From contig JAWPMT010000001.1 of the NCBI GenBank assembly GCA_033344775.1, positions 248,001 to 312,000 of the forward strand: a stretch of DNA of 64,000 bases. The letters run 5' to 3'. Both the position numbers and the translations under genes were made by a program. Origin of the DNA: Cytophagales bacterium. GTDB lineage: Bacteria > Bacteroidota > Bacteroidia > Cytophagales > Cyclobacteriaceae. The notes beneath the pieces are model-generated. The model had not been told where the DNA came from. It was given only the letters and a program-made list of their open reading frames with translations, and made no database searches. Below, in pieces: positions 20,471 to 29,436 of this stretch (position 1 is its first letter; each line of letters opens with the position of its first letter).

Positions 20471-22108
20471 ATGCCCCATATCCTGAACAAATCCCTGATC
20501 TTTCTAACGCTGATCAGTTGTTCAACCGCCCTAAAAGCGCAGCCATTCTCCAGAGCGGATTCATTGCGGGGCAGTATCACAGAAGAACGTGCCTGGTGGG
20601 ATTTGACCTATTACCATCTCGAATTAGAAGTTTTCCCAGAAGAACAGCGAATTGAAGGAAGTAACCTTATCACTTACAAGGTTCTCAAATCACATAACGT
20701 CCTGCAATTTGACCTTCAACGCCCCTTGACAGTAACCAAAGTACTTCAAAATGGTCTTGAACTGGATTTTCGTCAGGATGGGAATGCCTACTTTGTCTCA
20801 TTGATCGATGCGCAAGTATCTGGCGAAATCCAGGAAGTTCAGGTGTTTTACGAAGGGAGTCCCCGAAAAGCGGTCAGGGCACCATGGGATGGAGGATTTA
20901 GCTGGAAACAGGATGATCTGGGCAACCACTTTATTGCCACCTCATGTCAGGGGCTTGGCGCCAGCGTATGGTGGCCGTGTAAAGATCACATGTACGACGA
21001 GGTTGACAGCATGCGGTTAAGTGTGGAAGTACCTCAAAACCTTGTTGATGTCTCGAATGGTCGATTAGAGAAAGTGGACCGAAACAAGAAAAAGAAAACC
21101 AAAACCTTCCATTGGTTCATCTCTAATCCTATCAACAACTACGGAGTAAACCTGAACATTGGCAACTACATCAGCTGGAAAGAAGTCTATGAAGGAGAGA
21201 AGGGACCTCTGGATATTACCTATTGGGCACTGAAACAGGATGAGCAAAAAGCCCGTGACCAGTTCCTTGAAGTACCTCGAATGTTGAAAGCATTTGAACA
21301 TTGGTTTGGGCCATATCCCTTTTATGAAGATGGGTACCAGCTGGTACAAGCACCTTATTTGGGGATGGAACATCAGAGTTCGGTTACTTACGGTAACAGG
21401 TTTGATAATGGATACCTGGGCCGAGATCTCAGTGGAACCGGTTGGGGACTCAAATTCGATTTCATCATCGTACATGAATCTGGCCATGAATGGTTCGCCA
21501 ACAACATCACCCATCAGGATATCGCTGATATGTGGATCCATGAAAGTTTCACTAACTACTCAGAGAGTCTTTTTGTCGAATACCATTTCGGGAAAGAAGC
21601 GGGACAGGAATATGTCAGAGGAACCCGAACAAATATTGAGAATTCAAAACCCATGATCGGGAACTATGGCGTCAACGATGAAGGCTATCCCATAGATGTC
21701 TATTATAAAGGAGGTAACATCCTAAACATGCTTCGATCCATTGTTAAAGACGATGCCAAATGGCGAGATTTATTACGGGCGCTTGGAATAGAGTTTTACC
21801 ATTCCACTACGAATTCAGCGGAGTTTGAGCAATTCATTGCTCAATTTCTTGGATTGGATCTGTCCCTATTTTTCAATCAGTACTTGAGAGATTCTCGGAT
21901 CCCAATATTCGAATACTACTTCAAGGAAGGTAACCTTTATTATCGCTGGACCAATACCATTGCTGACTTCACAATGCCTGTTGATGTCGTGTTAGGGGAT
22001 GCTGAAGTTCGATTATCAGTCTCTAATTCATGGGCCAATATGGAGATTGATGCTAATTCACTACGAGTCAATCCTAACTATTATATAGGCATTCTCAAAA
22101 GCAGATAG
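20471..22108 (+). CDS. M1 family metallopeptidase
   Basis: A 545-residue exported zinc aminopeptidase-type protein. The signal peptide ends at about residue 23 (STALKAQ). The zinc site is HESGH at 335-339 with the third ligand Glu358 in WIHESFTNY. The substrate-amine motif reads GMEHQ (298-302) rather than the classical GAMEN. The length fits the short bacterial M1 form without the large C-terminal HEAT domain. Likely removes N-terminal residues from peptides in the periplasm. Confidence 0.93.
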   Translation: MPHILNKSLIFLTLISCSTALKAQPFSRADSLRGSITEERAWWDLTYYHLELEVFPEEQRIEGSNLITYKVLKSHNVLQFDLQRPLTVTKVLQNGLELDFRQDGNAYFVSLIDAQVSGEIQEVQVFYEGSPRKAVRAPWDGGFSWKQDDLGNHFIATSCQGLGASVWWPCKDHMYDEVDSMRLSVEVPQNLVDVSNGRLEKVDRNKKKKTKTFHWFISNPINNYGVNLNIGNYISWKEVYEGEKGPLDITYWALKQDEQKARDQFLEVPRMLKAFEHWFGPYPFYEDGYQLVQAPYLGMEHQSSVTYGNRFDNGYLGRDLSGTGWGLKFDFIIVHESGHEWFANNITHQDIADMWIHESFTNYSESLFVEYHFGKEAGQEYVRGTRTNIENSKPMIGNYGVNDEGYPIDVYYKGGNILNMLRSIVKDDAKWRDLLRALGIEFYHSTTNSAEFEQFIAQFLGLDLSLFFNQYLRDSRIPIFEYYFKEGNLYYRWTNTIADFTMPVDVVLGDAEVRLSVSNSWANMEIDANSLRVNPNYYIGILKSR

Positions 22109-22170
22109 ATCAGATACATTCCAAAACACTAATAGTACTTAGTCAATAGACATGTAAATTCTTTTCCCTC

Positions 22171-22224
22171 ATTTACTTAACAATTATGAAACTAATATAT
22201 TACTTTCACGTTTGTTAAGTAAAT
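22171..22224. promoter_or_regulatory. Probable PadR operator: 13-bp perfect inverted repeat
   Basis: ATTTACTTAACAA (22171-22183) and its exact reverse complement TTGTTAAGTAAAT (22212-22224) lie just upstream of the PadR gene start at 22231, with 28 bases between. The position and symmetry fit autoregulation by PadR. Inference. Confidence 0.6.
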
Positions 22225-22230
22225 CACAAG

Positions 22231-22566
22231 TTGATGAAAGAAGTATCCATTGGGGAATTTGAAGAATTAGTATTGTTGATGGTGGCCGCATTGCACGATG
22301 AAGCCTACGGCGTACTCATTCTACAAAGTCTGGAAGAGAAGCTCAATAAAAAAGTGAACATCAGCGCCATACACGTGGCATTGAAAAGGCTGGAAACAAA
22401 AGGCCTGGTCAATTCCCATTTTGGCGGCATTACTCAGGACAGAGGGGGCAGACGCAAGAAATTCTACGTGATCACAGCAGCGGGCAAAAAAATTCTGGAT
22501 AATCAATACGCCATACGAACGAGTTTGTACCAGCAAATTCCCAAGATCAGTTTTGGTAATGGATAA
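22231..22566 (+). CDS. PadR family transcriptional regulator
   Basis: 111 residues with the PadR winged helix (GEFEELVLLMVAALHDEAYGVLI; ISAIHVALKRLETKGLVNSHF; wing GGRRKKFYVITAAGKKIL). Its stop overlaps the start of the ABC permease (ATGGATAA), a coupling typical of Bacteroidota PadR/FtsX-permease pairs. It likely represses its own operon from the inverted repeat at 22171. Confidence 0.9.
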   Translation: MMKEVSIGEFEELVLLMVAALHDEAYGVLILQSLEEKLNKKVNISAIHVALKRLETKGLVNSHFGGITQDRGGRRKKFYVITAAGKKILDNQYAIRTSLYQQIPKISFGNG

Positions 22567-25201
22567 TTACGCATCCCATAAAGCCATACAGTTCTTGCGT
22601 TGGTTCTGCAAAGCTGAGTTTCTTGATGAAGTAGAAGGAGACATCATTGAACTATATGAGCTCAGACAAGCACAACATCCCGGAAAGGCAAACAGACAAT
22701 TGTGGTGGGATGTAATTCGCTCGTTTCGCTGGGTCAATTTGAAAAAGGTCAATACTCAAAATAATACACTAAGCATGTTCAACAATTACTTCAAGGTCGG
22801 GTTCCGTAACCTAACACGAGATTATCGGTTTTCCGTAATCAATCTCATTGGGCTTTCTATGGGGCTTTCGGTATTTCTGCTCATGATCATGATGATCAGA
22901 CACGAATTTAGTTTTGACACTTTCCACTCCAATGCAGATCGGACGTATCAGATCATACAGGAATTTCGGCAGTCAGACGGTGCGGATCCTGAGATATGGA
23001 CGCCAACACCTTTGGCTGCAGCCATGCTAGCAGAAATTCCAGCTGTCGAATCAAGTATCTACCTACAAGGAACAGCATCTAATTGGGTGACGGTTGAGGA
23101 AAAACGATTTTTCGAAGAAGATGGCATGATCGTAGGGTCTAACTTCTTCGATATTTTCAATTTTGAATTGATCCACGGTGACCCTCTTAAGGCACTTGCC
23201 TCAAAACGGTCAGTTGTCATCTCAGAAGATCTAAGTTTCAAGTACTTTGGTTATGAAAATCCAATAGGAAAAATCATTGAATACGAAGCATATGGCCCAT
23301 TTACGGTGACCGGTGTACTGAAAAACGTTCCCAACAATTCCTATCTGCAATTTGACTTTGTTCTGACCCAGGATATCGAAACTTATTTAGAGAATGTGGT
23401 TTCCTGGTACCCGGATTGGTACCGATCCTGGCAGGGCCATGCCGTCAGTACTTTCGTTGTATTGAAAGATGGCACAGCGTTAGAGCATATTGAAAATCAA
23501 ATCAGTGACCTGGTCCGAAGAAATCTTGATGTAGAAGAAGTCAACAAGTTCTATTTACTCGGATTACTCGACTTACATTTTGGTTCAAATGGTATCGATG
23601 GTCGTATCAATCAGCACATCAAAGGAGATATCGATAAAGTAAATCTATTCAGTGTGGTTGCAGTAGTGATTATGCTGATGGCTTGCTTCAATTATATCAA
23701 TATCACCACAGCTCGATCCATCAAGCGTCATAAAGAAGTTGGCGTCCGAAAATCTATTGGAGCTTTTCGGTCTCAATTGATGATGCAATTCCTCGTAGAA
23801 TCATTTTTGCTGGTATTTCTATCGCTGGTTTTATCTCTCATATGCAGTTATTATTTAGTACCATTATTTAATGAGATAGTAGGACTGAATCTATTATTTT
23901 CATGGGAATTGATCATTGACCTGATGCCCTGGTTCCTTGGAATCGCCGTTCTTGTGACTATGTTTTCCGGTTTTTATCCAGCGATCGTACTAAGTCACAC
24001 CTCAGCGTTGGTCTTAGTACAAAAACTCTCTGCAAGGGGAACCAGAGGAAGTTTACTTAGAAATGGCCTGGTCACCATTCAATTTGGAGCTGTGATCATC
24101 ATTGCTGCATGTCTATTGATCATTAATGATCAGTATCGCTACATGAGTGAAAAATCTTTGGGACTGAAAACGGAAGAAATCGTAGTGGTTGAAATCAATA
24201 GCGGGGCTGTTCGAAACAACTACCTTACCATCAAGAATGAATTAAAAACCAATCCGGCGATCAAAGAAGCTACAGGGATTACCCGGGTATTTAGTGGGTA
24301 TCGATCTCCCGTATCTATCATAGGAAATACAGCGGATGACCTTGAAACAACTGGTGCCATGAAATTTTATGGCATTGACCATGAGGCACTTAAGGTATTT
24401 GGGTTAGAATTGGTAGCAGGAGAGGGCTTCAGCGGAATTGCAGGAATAGACAGCACCTCCGTTCTCTTAAATGAAAAGGCTGCAGAACTGTACGGTGGCC
24501 ATCAAATTCTAGGCCAGTGGATTGATCTGGTCGAAGATCAAGGTGACCATGGAGCGGAGCTAAAAGCGCGTGTGATTGGTATTGTGAAAGACTTCCATTT
24601 TGAATCGTTGCATCAACCCATTAAGCCAACGATTATCGGCTATTACAAAAGCCCCTTTGAATCTATAGACGATATCATCATTAAAATAGACGCGAGTCGG
24701 ATTGAACAGGCACTCGCTCATATTGAAAAGGTTCACAATACATATGACAAGAATGATATCATGGATTGGGAGTTTCTCGATGACATGACACAAAGAGCCT
24801 ATGAAGATGAAGTGATCTTTAGAAATGTGATGACCATGGCCTCTATCGTTTCCTTGTTTATCGCATTGCTGGGGATGATTGGAATGATCTCCTACAACAT
24901 CATTTCTCGCACGAAGGAATTTGGTATTAGAAAGGTATTGGGCGCTACGTTTGTCCAATTATTGATCGTACAGGGCAGGGTATTCGTCAAATACCTACTG
25001 GTAGCATCCATGATTTCGATTCCTGTCGCCTGGTGGATTTCCAGCAATTGGTTAGCCGCTTACGCCTTTAGGATCAGCATGACACCTATGCCATTTTTAT
25101 GGATCGTGCTGGGATTATCATTGCTCACAGGCCTGACTGTCTATTACTTAGGCAGCAGTACTTTTCGTCAAAACCCGACAAATGCATTAAGAAACGAGTA
25201 G
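22559..25201 (+). CDS. FtsX/MacB-type ABC transporter permease with N-terminal prefix domain
   Basis: I use the ATG at 22559, which overlaps the PadR stop. Residues 1-65 form the helical 'permease prefix' (FLRWFCKAEFLDEVEGDIIELYE), found where PadR controls such permeases. Then come two FtsX-type halves: helix 1 near SVINLIGLSMGLSVFLLMIMM, a periplasmic MacB-like domain, three helices around VVAVVIMLMACFNYINITTARSI, and a second copy ending in helices around YNIISRTKEFGIRKVLGA. The product would use an ATPase encoded elsewhere and move peptides or lipoproteins across the envelope. Confidence 0.9.
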   Translation: MDNYASHKAIQFLRWFCKAEFLDEVEGDIIELYELRQAQHPGKANRQLWWDVIRSFRWVNLKKVNTQNNTLSMFNNYFKVGFRNLTRDYRFSVINLIGLSMGLSVFLLMIMMIRHEFSFDTFHSNADRTYQIIQEFRQSDGADPEIWTPTPLAAAMLAEIPAVESSIYLQGTASNWVTVEEKRFFEEDGMIVGSNFFDIFNFELIHGDPLKALASKRSVVISEDLSFKYFGYENPIGKIIEYEAYGPFTVTGVLKNVPNNSYLQFDFVLTQDIETYLENVVSWYPDWYRSWQGHAVSTFVVLKDGTALEHIENQISDLVRRNLDVEEVNKFYLLGLLDLHFGSNGIDGRINQHIKGDIDKVNLFSVVAVVIMLMACFNYINITTARSIKRHKEVGVRKSIGAFRSQLMMQFLVESFLLVFLSLVLSLICSYYLVPLFNEIVGLNLLFSWELIIDLMPWFLGIAVLVTMFSGFYPAIVLSHTSALVLVQKLSARGTRGSLLRNGLVTIQFGAVIIIAACLLIINDQYRYMSEKSLGLKTEEIVVVEINSGAVRNNYLTIKNELKTNPAIKEATGITRVFSGYRSPVSIIGNTADDLETTGAMKFYGIDHEALKVFGLELVAGEGFSGIAGIDSTSVLLNEKAAELYGGHQILGQWIDLVEDQGDHGAELKARVIGIVKDFHFESLHQPIKPTIIGYYKSPFESIDDIIIKIDASRIEQALAHIEKVHNTYDKNDIMDWEFLDDMTQRAYEDEVIFRNVMTMASIVSLFIALLGMIGMISYNIISRTKEFGIRKVLGATFVQLLIVQGRVFVKYLLVASMISIPVAWWISSNWLAAYAFRISMTPMPFLWIVLGLSLLTGLTVYYLGSSTFRQNPTNALRNE

Positions 25202-25202
25202 T

Positions 25203-25408
25203 GGCTATCAAGGAATTTTCGAGCTTGAAAAATACTTTGAATTAATGGCAGCGGGGATAGCTACTACAAGAGTATTTTCCAATGCATGTTTGGTAGCTAC
25301 TGGAAGGTACCTGGGGATACGGATCATCTGCTGATGATGGCGGATACATTTCACTATGGAAATGATACTTTTCAACAAAGAGCTATTTGTATCAAAATCA
25401 ATCAATAA
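25203..25408 (+). pseudogene. Degenerate gene remnant at the island boundary
   Basis: Two frames together look like one decayed coding segment. The frame from 25204 reads GYQGIFELEKYFEL, then a shift to the frame from 25241 reads INGSGDSYYKSIFQCMFGSYW and ends at TAA 25406-25408 (ending AICIKINQ). Neither has a start of its own. It is the last core-like sequence before the repeat blocks, so it may mark the insertion point. The parent family was not recognised. Confidence 0.4.
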
Positions 25409-25425
25409 GGAGGGTAATCACACTC

Positions 25426-26262
25426 TATTTAACATAATATAAATTATATAACAAAACAGACTATTGTGCCGCCTGAATGCCGATATCTTCGGGCTGTTTG
25501 TTACATAATGATATTATGTTAACCAGCAAAGCTGGACGACTATAGGGCTGCATCTGATCTTAGTAATTCGGTGACGACACCTTGAAGCTTGTTATATAAT
25601 TGGCCATTATTTTAAATAGCCGCTGCGCCATCGCTGGCAGCCTGTCCACCGATCGCTCAATGGCACAGCGACTATTAAATGATTCTCTGTGCTCCAGATA
25701 TTATCTCTATATCTTTGAATGATTCTACAGCGATCCTGTGGCCTTGCTGGCTTACCCGCGCCATCCCTAACCTCTGCGACAATAAAGTCCCACCCGCTTT
25801 TTGGCTAAGGCCAAATTTGGGACCTTAGAAAGTTTAGTCTGTTGTTTTGATCACTGACCAGTTGTCTAAATCTTAATTCCTGAATTCTGCATCTATATCC
25901 TGATGCTCTATTTTTCAATAGCTGTATCAATGGTCAAGAATTCTTCAAATACGCGATTCTCAGACGTCAGGAATTTTAACCATTTTAAGACCTGATTAAT
26001 TGCTTAGGCTTTCAACGAATTTAGCAGGCTTTCCATGAATTTGATTCCAATAAGTTTCTGTGATTTCTGGAAACTACTGTTTTTTCGAAATTCCTAAACG
26101 TTGCTTAGTTGCCTTAGGTAATGTTATGTCTACATGGCCTTGTGCCGGCCAGGCATTTACTTTCTGTCTTGATACAGAAAGTAAACAAAGAGATCAAGCC
26201 AAAATCAAGCTTCTGCCCACAAGGCGAACACACCCCCCGCGATTTTGGCTGGCCAACGCTCT
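25426..26262. repeat. Palindromic non-coding repeat block A
   Basis: This 0.84-kb gene-free block starts with a near-palindrome (TTTAACATAA ... TTATGTTAAC, 25426-25523). It continues with AGCTTGTTATATAAT and the 'CCGCTGCGCCATCGCTGGC/GGCACAGCGACTATTAAATG' modules. It ends with a hairpin module at 26118-26262 (stems TTTACTTTCTGT/ACAGAAAGTAAA and GCCAAAATC/GATTTTGGC). The same modules recur in blocks at 30470, 45990, 55152/56937 and 63395. It sits at the 3' side of the minus-strand gene at 26281. Confidence 0.8.
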
Positions 26263-26280
26263 AGGATCTGCTCCACATGA

Positions 26281-26547
26281 CTATTTCTGCTCTGATTCAG
26301 GCAATTGTTCTGCTTTTAATTCTGTATCAATTCGATTGAAGAAATCAATTAAGAAATTGAAATCCAAAGCTATTTCCTGAAAGTCTATTGGTAACTCTTC
26401 AAATTTGTGAATGATATATTCTAAGTAAACATGAAGAATTCTATTTCGGATATCAACTGGTGCGCTGTAATTGATTAAGTCATCAAGGTGATCAGCGATT
26501 TTATCTGTTACTTTAGAGTTTTTATGGACGGAAATGGATTTAGACAT
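26281..26547 (-). CDS. Small helical protein of the HTH-partner pair (copy 1)
   Basis: 88 residues, helical, no signal. The core NRILHVYLEYIIHKFEELP followed by FLIDFFNRIDTEL aligns by eye with the 81-residue product of the gene at 60861 (RNQMIFYLLNQEVPFPDHK, TFDFLDRISDQ). In both places the gene is divergent from an Xre-type HTH gene. It is probably a partner or regulator in the cassette; the function is unknown. Confidence 0.55.
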   Translation of the reverse strand: MSKSISVHKNSKVTDKIADHLDDLINYSAPVDIRNRILHVYLEYIIHKFEELPIDFQEIALDFNFLIDFFNRIDTELKAEQLPESEQK

Positions 26548-26577
26548 TGTTTTATTAATATAGTAATGAACAATGTA

Positions 26578-26598
26578 AATATAGGTTTAACCTATATT
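26578..26598. promoter_or_regulatory. Perfect palindrome in divergent promoter region
   Basis: AATATAGGT and ACCTATATT (9-bp arms, 3-base centre) lie between the divergent genes 26281 and 26714. This is the likely operator for the HTH protein encoded at 26714. Inference from position and symmetry. Confidence 0.55.
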
Positions 26599-26713
26599 AT
26601 TACAAATAGAAACAATGTTTATTCTTTACTTTTCATTGAATAATCCTATAAAAACATTGGTCAAAACTATATTTATCTCATCCAGAGTTGATTTTCGTAA
26701 CTTTACAGTTAGA

Positions 26714-26917
26714 ATGGAAGAAAGAATCAACAGAATTAAAGAAGTACTTGTCATTAAGGGTATCAGCCAAAAAGACTTGGCCGAGAGAATGGGCAAAAAC
26801 CCCAATACAATCACTTCAATCTGTAATAACAAGTCTCAACCTCATTTGAAGGACTTGAAAAAAATGGCTGAGATCTTGGAGGTAGATATTAGGGATCTGT
26901 TGGTAAGTACTCTTTAG
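26714..26917 (+). CDS. Xre-family HTH regulator (copy 1)
   Basis: The ATG at 26714 (MEERINRIKEVLVIKGISQK) gives a compact 67-residue Cro/C1-type helix-turn-helix protein (SQKDLAERMGKNPNTITSIC). The longer frame from 26615 has a hydrophobic, AT-driven extension I do not believe. It likely binds the palindrome at 26578 and controls the divergent pair. Confidence 0.75.
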   Translation: MEERINRIKEVLVIKGISQKDLAERMGKNPNTITSICNNKSQPHLKDLKKMAEILEVDIRDLLVSTL

Positions 26918-26926
26918 TCGATTGAC

Positions 26927-27955
26927 TTAATTATTATCAATATTTCTTAGAGACTTCAAAACTGATTTATATTGCCTAAACTCTGTGTCTCTCGGGTTCA
27001 TTTGCAATATGAAATTTACTTTTCCCAGTAAATGTTCCACATAATTGCTTTGTGTTATATTTTCATGCTCCATATGATTCTGCAATCCAAATTTTTGTAT
27101 AAAATACATAGTTTGTCTTAACTTATTTCTCTTAGCAAATGGTACTTGACGCTTATCATTTACAACTACACCTGTTACTAACTGACGCATATTTCTTGTC
27201 ATCAATTGTACTTTTTCTTCATTAATTTCTAAACCATTTTCATCGAAAATCTTTTTCACTTTTTCGAATAGTATTTCAGATTGGAATTCTCCTGAAAATG
27301 TTAAATCATCAGCGTATCTGGTATACTTTATTTTATGCTTTTTACAATACTCAGATATCTGATAATCTATTTGGCGAAAATAAAGATTTGACAAATATGG
27401 GCTAGTTGGAGCCCCTTGAGGAAGCGCGCCGTTTAAAGTACAAAGTTTTGCTAATAAATTAGAAACAATATTGGAGTAACTAAGATCATGAAAAATTTTC
27501 TCAATATTTTGAAGGCTAATTGATGGAAAAAAGTCTTTGATATCCATGCAAAATACCATTGGCTGATTGACATGATAATCAAGGTTGCTTATTATCCCTA
27601 CTTTAGGCCTATACGCTTTTGCGAAAGGACTGACTTTTATCTTTTTTAAAATCGATTGTAGTATCCAGTACTGTATCTCCTTTAGGCTAGGTAATGGTTC
27701 TGCTAATTCTCTACTCTGACCATTTTTCTTTTTGATTTCAAATCTTCTGTAAAAAAAATCAGGATAAAAAACTGCTCGTTTTATATAGTCTTTTTTATAG
27801 CCAACTAAGCCTGCAAGGTGCGAAGTATTATATATGACAGGTAAACCTTTTTTTAAAATAGGTTCAGCATAACTTAGACACGCATCAATATTACTTTGAG
27901 TATAGCCAGCTTCTAGTGCCTTTTTTTGGAATTGGACCCTATATTCTTCGATCAT
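26927..27955 (-). CDS. Retron-type reverse transcriptase
   Basis: A 342-residue RT with all the retron features: FCMDIKDFFPSI (first catalytic Asp at 138), PQGAPTSPYLSN (179-190), YADD (214-217), and the retron motif QLVTGVVVN (258-266) in the thumb. It would copy part of the adjacent ncRNA (about 27960-28125) into msDNA. The order on the minus strand is PRTase-like gene, winged-helix gene, ncRNA, RT, a retron arrangement with a phosphoribosyltransferase-like effector catalogued as type III, as I recall. Role: anti-phage defence. Confidence 0.93.
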   Translation of the reverse strand: MIEEYRVQFQKKALEAGYTQSNIDACLSYAEPILKKGLPVIYNTSHLAGLVGYKKDYIKRAVFYPDFFYRRFEIKKKNGQSRELAEPLPSLKEIQYWILQSILKKIKVSPFAKAYRPKVGIISNLDYHVNQPMVFCMDIKDFFPSISLQNIEKIFHDLSYSNIVSNLLAKLCTLNGALPQGAPTSPYLSNLYFRQIDYQISEYCKKHKIKYTRYADDLTFSGEFQSEILFEKVKKIFDENGLEINEEKVQLMTRNMRQLVTGVVVNDKRQVPFAKRNKLRQTMYFIQKFGLQNHMEHENITQSNYVEHLLGKVNFILQMNPRDTEFRQYKSVLKSLRNIDNN

Positions 27956-27959
27956 CCAG

Positions 27960-28125
27960 AATTTTCGTTAACTGAGGTTGAGATCGAAACCCCAACACTC
28001 AGTATAATGAATACCGGATTTTAATGTGCCCGGCCCGGAGGGTAAAATCCATAGGGCGACTTTGTCGAGGGTACATTAAAATCCGGAACGCTAGAAAGAA
28101 CATTCACCTGAAGAACAGTGACTTC
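27960..28125 (-). ncRNA. Candidate retron ncRNA (msr-msd)
   Basis: The gap just 5' of the RT gene holds strong structure when read on the minus strand. There is a short hairpin CAGTGA/TCACTG, then a long hairpin with a 14-bp stem (CCGGATTTTAATGT/ACATTAAAATCCGG) and a GGG/CCC extension, suited to be the msd. A third hairpin (ACTGAG/CTCAGT enclosing GTTGGGG/CTCAAC) ends just before the RT start. Retron ncRNAs usually sit here. I could not identify a convincing a1/a2 pair, so the exact ends are open. Confidence 0.65.
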
Positions 28126-28465
28126 ACTGCTCCTTTACTTTATCAAGTAAAAATGTCAGTTCATTCTGGTTAGGAACAAAAATAACGTTTTTGTCTAGTT
28201 TCCCAACCTTCGAGTCTTTTTCTTCCTGAATCCAATCTTCTTTTCTATGATTTTTAAATTCCAATTCTAGATCAGCAAGTACCTCTATCCCCTTTTGAGT
28301 TACAATCAAATTCCTATTATCGATTTCTAAAAGTTTTTGAGCAATTGCTATATCAGTAAGTTGAGCAACGTCACTGAAATCAATTCCTTCCCGCGTCAGA
28401 CGTTTTACGGAGCCATTTTTTGCTACTACATCCAACAAAATGTATATATATTTATTTTGACTCAC
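28124..28465 (-). CDS. Retron-associated winged-helix-like protein
   Basis: 113 residues. The segment AQLTDIAIAQKLLEIDNRNLIVTQKG has the recognition-helix and wing pattern of winged-helix proteins (L-x-x-x-G at the wing end). It lies 3 bases after the PRTase-like gene and directly before the ncRNA. In known retrons of this layout the small DNA-binding-like protein partners the effector. The role in toxin control is inferred. Confidence 0.7.
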   Translation of the reverse strand: MSQNKYIYILLDVVAKNGSVKRLTREGIDFSDVAQLTDIAIAQKLLEIDNRNLIVTQKGIEVLADLELEFKNHRKEDWIQEEKDSKVGKLDKNVIFVPNQNELTFLLDKVKEQ

Positions 28466-28468
28466 TAT

Positions 28469-29290
28469 TTATCTAGGAAATGCAGGTTCAAATTCTTTAT
28501 TCTTGTATTTATGCTTCATCCAAAAGATTGGAAAAGTATTGTTTGGGGTTCTTTCATTGAATGTTACTAATGCTTCTGTCTGATTCATTCCAAATGAATA
28601 GTCTCTATTTAATTTCGGAATTAGATTTTCCACCTTTTTCATGAGCTCCGATTTGTTTGTCAATGAAGTGTCCGTATAAAAGTCGCTTATCCCCTTTTTA
28701 TACTTTTGATATACATAAAAATCTATTCCTCGAGCCTGTAATTCATCTAAAGCACTTTCCTGAGCCCCAAATACAACCAAGGTTATCTTACTAGTCGGAA
28801 TTTTGAAAATACTATTTAACTCATTTAGCGCAATCAAAGCGGTTTTTCCTGAGCCAATGTAATCATCAACCACAAGAAGACGTTCATTATCCTTCAATTT
28901 TAGTCCATCATAAGAATCAATAAACTTCGTATTTGAAGTTTTTAATCTCGTTGTTCTAGGTGATAAAGATTTAATTATATAGGTAGCTCCATGACCACTT
29001 TTTATTTTTCCGTCATCGGAAATCTTAATTATAGGTCCTATGTATAGTCTCTTGAAGCTACTTGAAATCTTATCAATAAATTCCAACATCTGATAAACAC
29101 CAGGCTCTGATTCATTAAATTTTATCCAATGATATCTATCCAGTAATTCTAAGATCAGGTCTTGCTGTTCTTCATTGATATTAGCTACTAAATTAGACAA
29201 TGCATCAAATGCATCTCTGCTGTAATGATTTTTCGACCACCCCTTCTCAAAAAATATGGAATACAGTTTTGAATAGATATTTGAGTTCAT
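28469..29290 (-). CDS. Retron effector, phosphoribosyltransferase-like
   Basis: 273 residues. The PRPP-loop motif RLLVVDDYIGSGKTAL (about 137-152) is the D-D-x-x-x-x-G-x-T signature of type I phosphoribosyltransferases, with a helical N-terminal extension of about 75 residues and a conserved-looking tail (NNTFPIFWMKHK). It is first in the retron operon. It is likely the toxic effector held in check by the RT-msDNA complex. The substrate is unknown. Confidence 0.8.
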   Translation of the reverse strand: MNSNIYSKLYSIFFEKGWSKNHYSRDAFDALSNLVANINEEQQDLILELLDRYHWIKFNESEPGVYQMLEFIDKISSSFKRLYIGPIIKISDDGKIKSGHGATYIIKSLSPRTTRLKTSNTKFIDSYDGLKLKDNERLLVVDDYIGSGKTALIALNELNSIFKIPTSKITLVVFGAQESALDELQARGIDFYVYQKYKKGISDFYTDTSLTNKSELMKKVENLIPKLNRDYSFGMNQTEALVTFNERTPNNTFPIFWMKHKYKNKEFEPAFPR

Positions 29291-29436
29291 TCTGTTTTTA
29301 GAGAATCATTGGATAAAACCAAGTTTAGTAAAAAATTGGGTTTTATTATGCAATTCTATTATTCTTTATTCCAGTTGTGAGCTAAATATTGAGTTGCTAT
29401 ATTGGAAAAAAATAGCCTTAGATGTTTTAGTTTAAA

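Noticed and set aside
26060-26380. 106-codon plus-strand ORF in block A
   Set aside because: It lies inside repeat DNA and overlaps the minus-strand gene at 26281. Counterparts in other blocks (31062, 46656, 56944) differ in frame and have no protein-like conservation.
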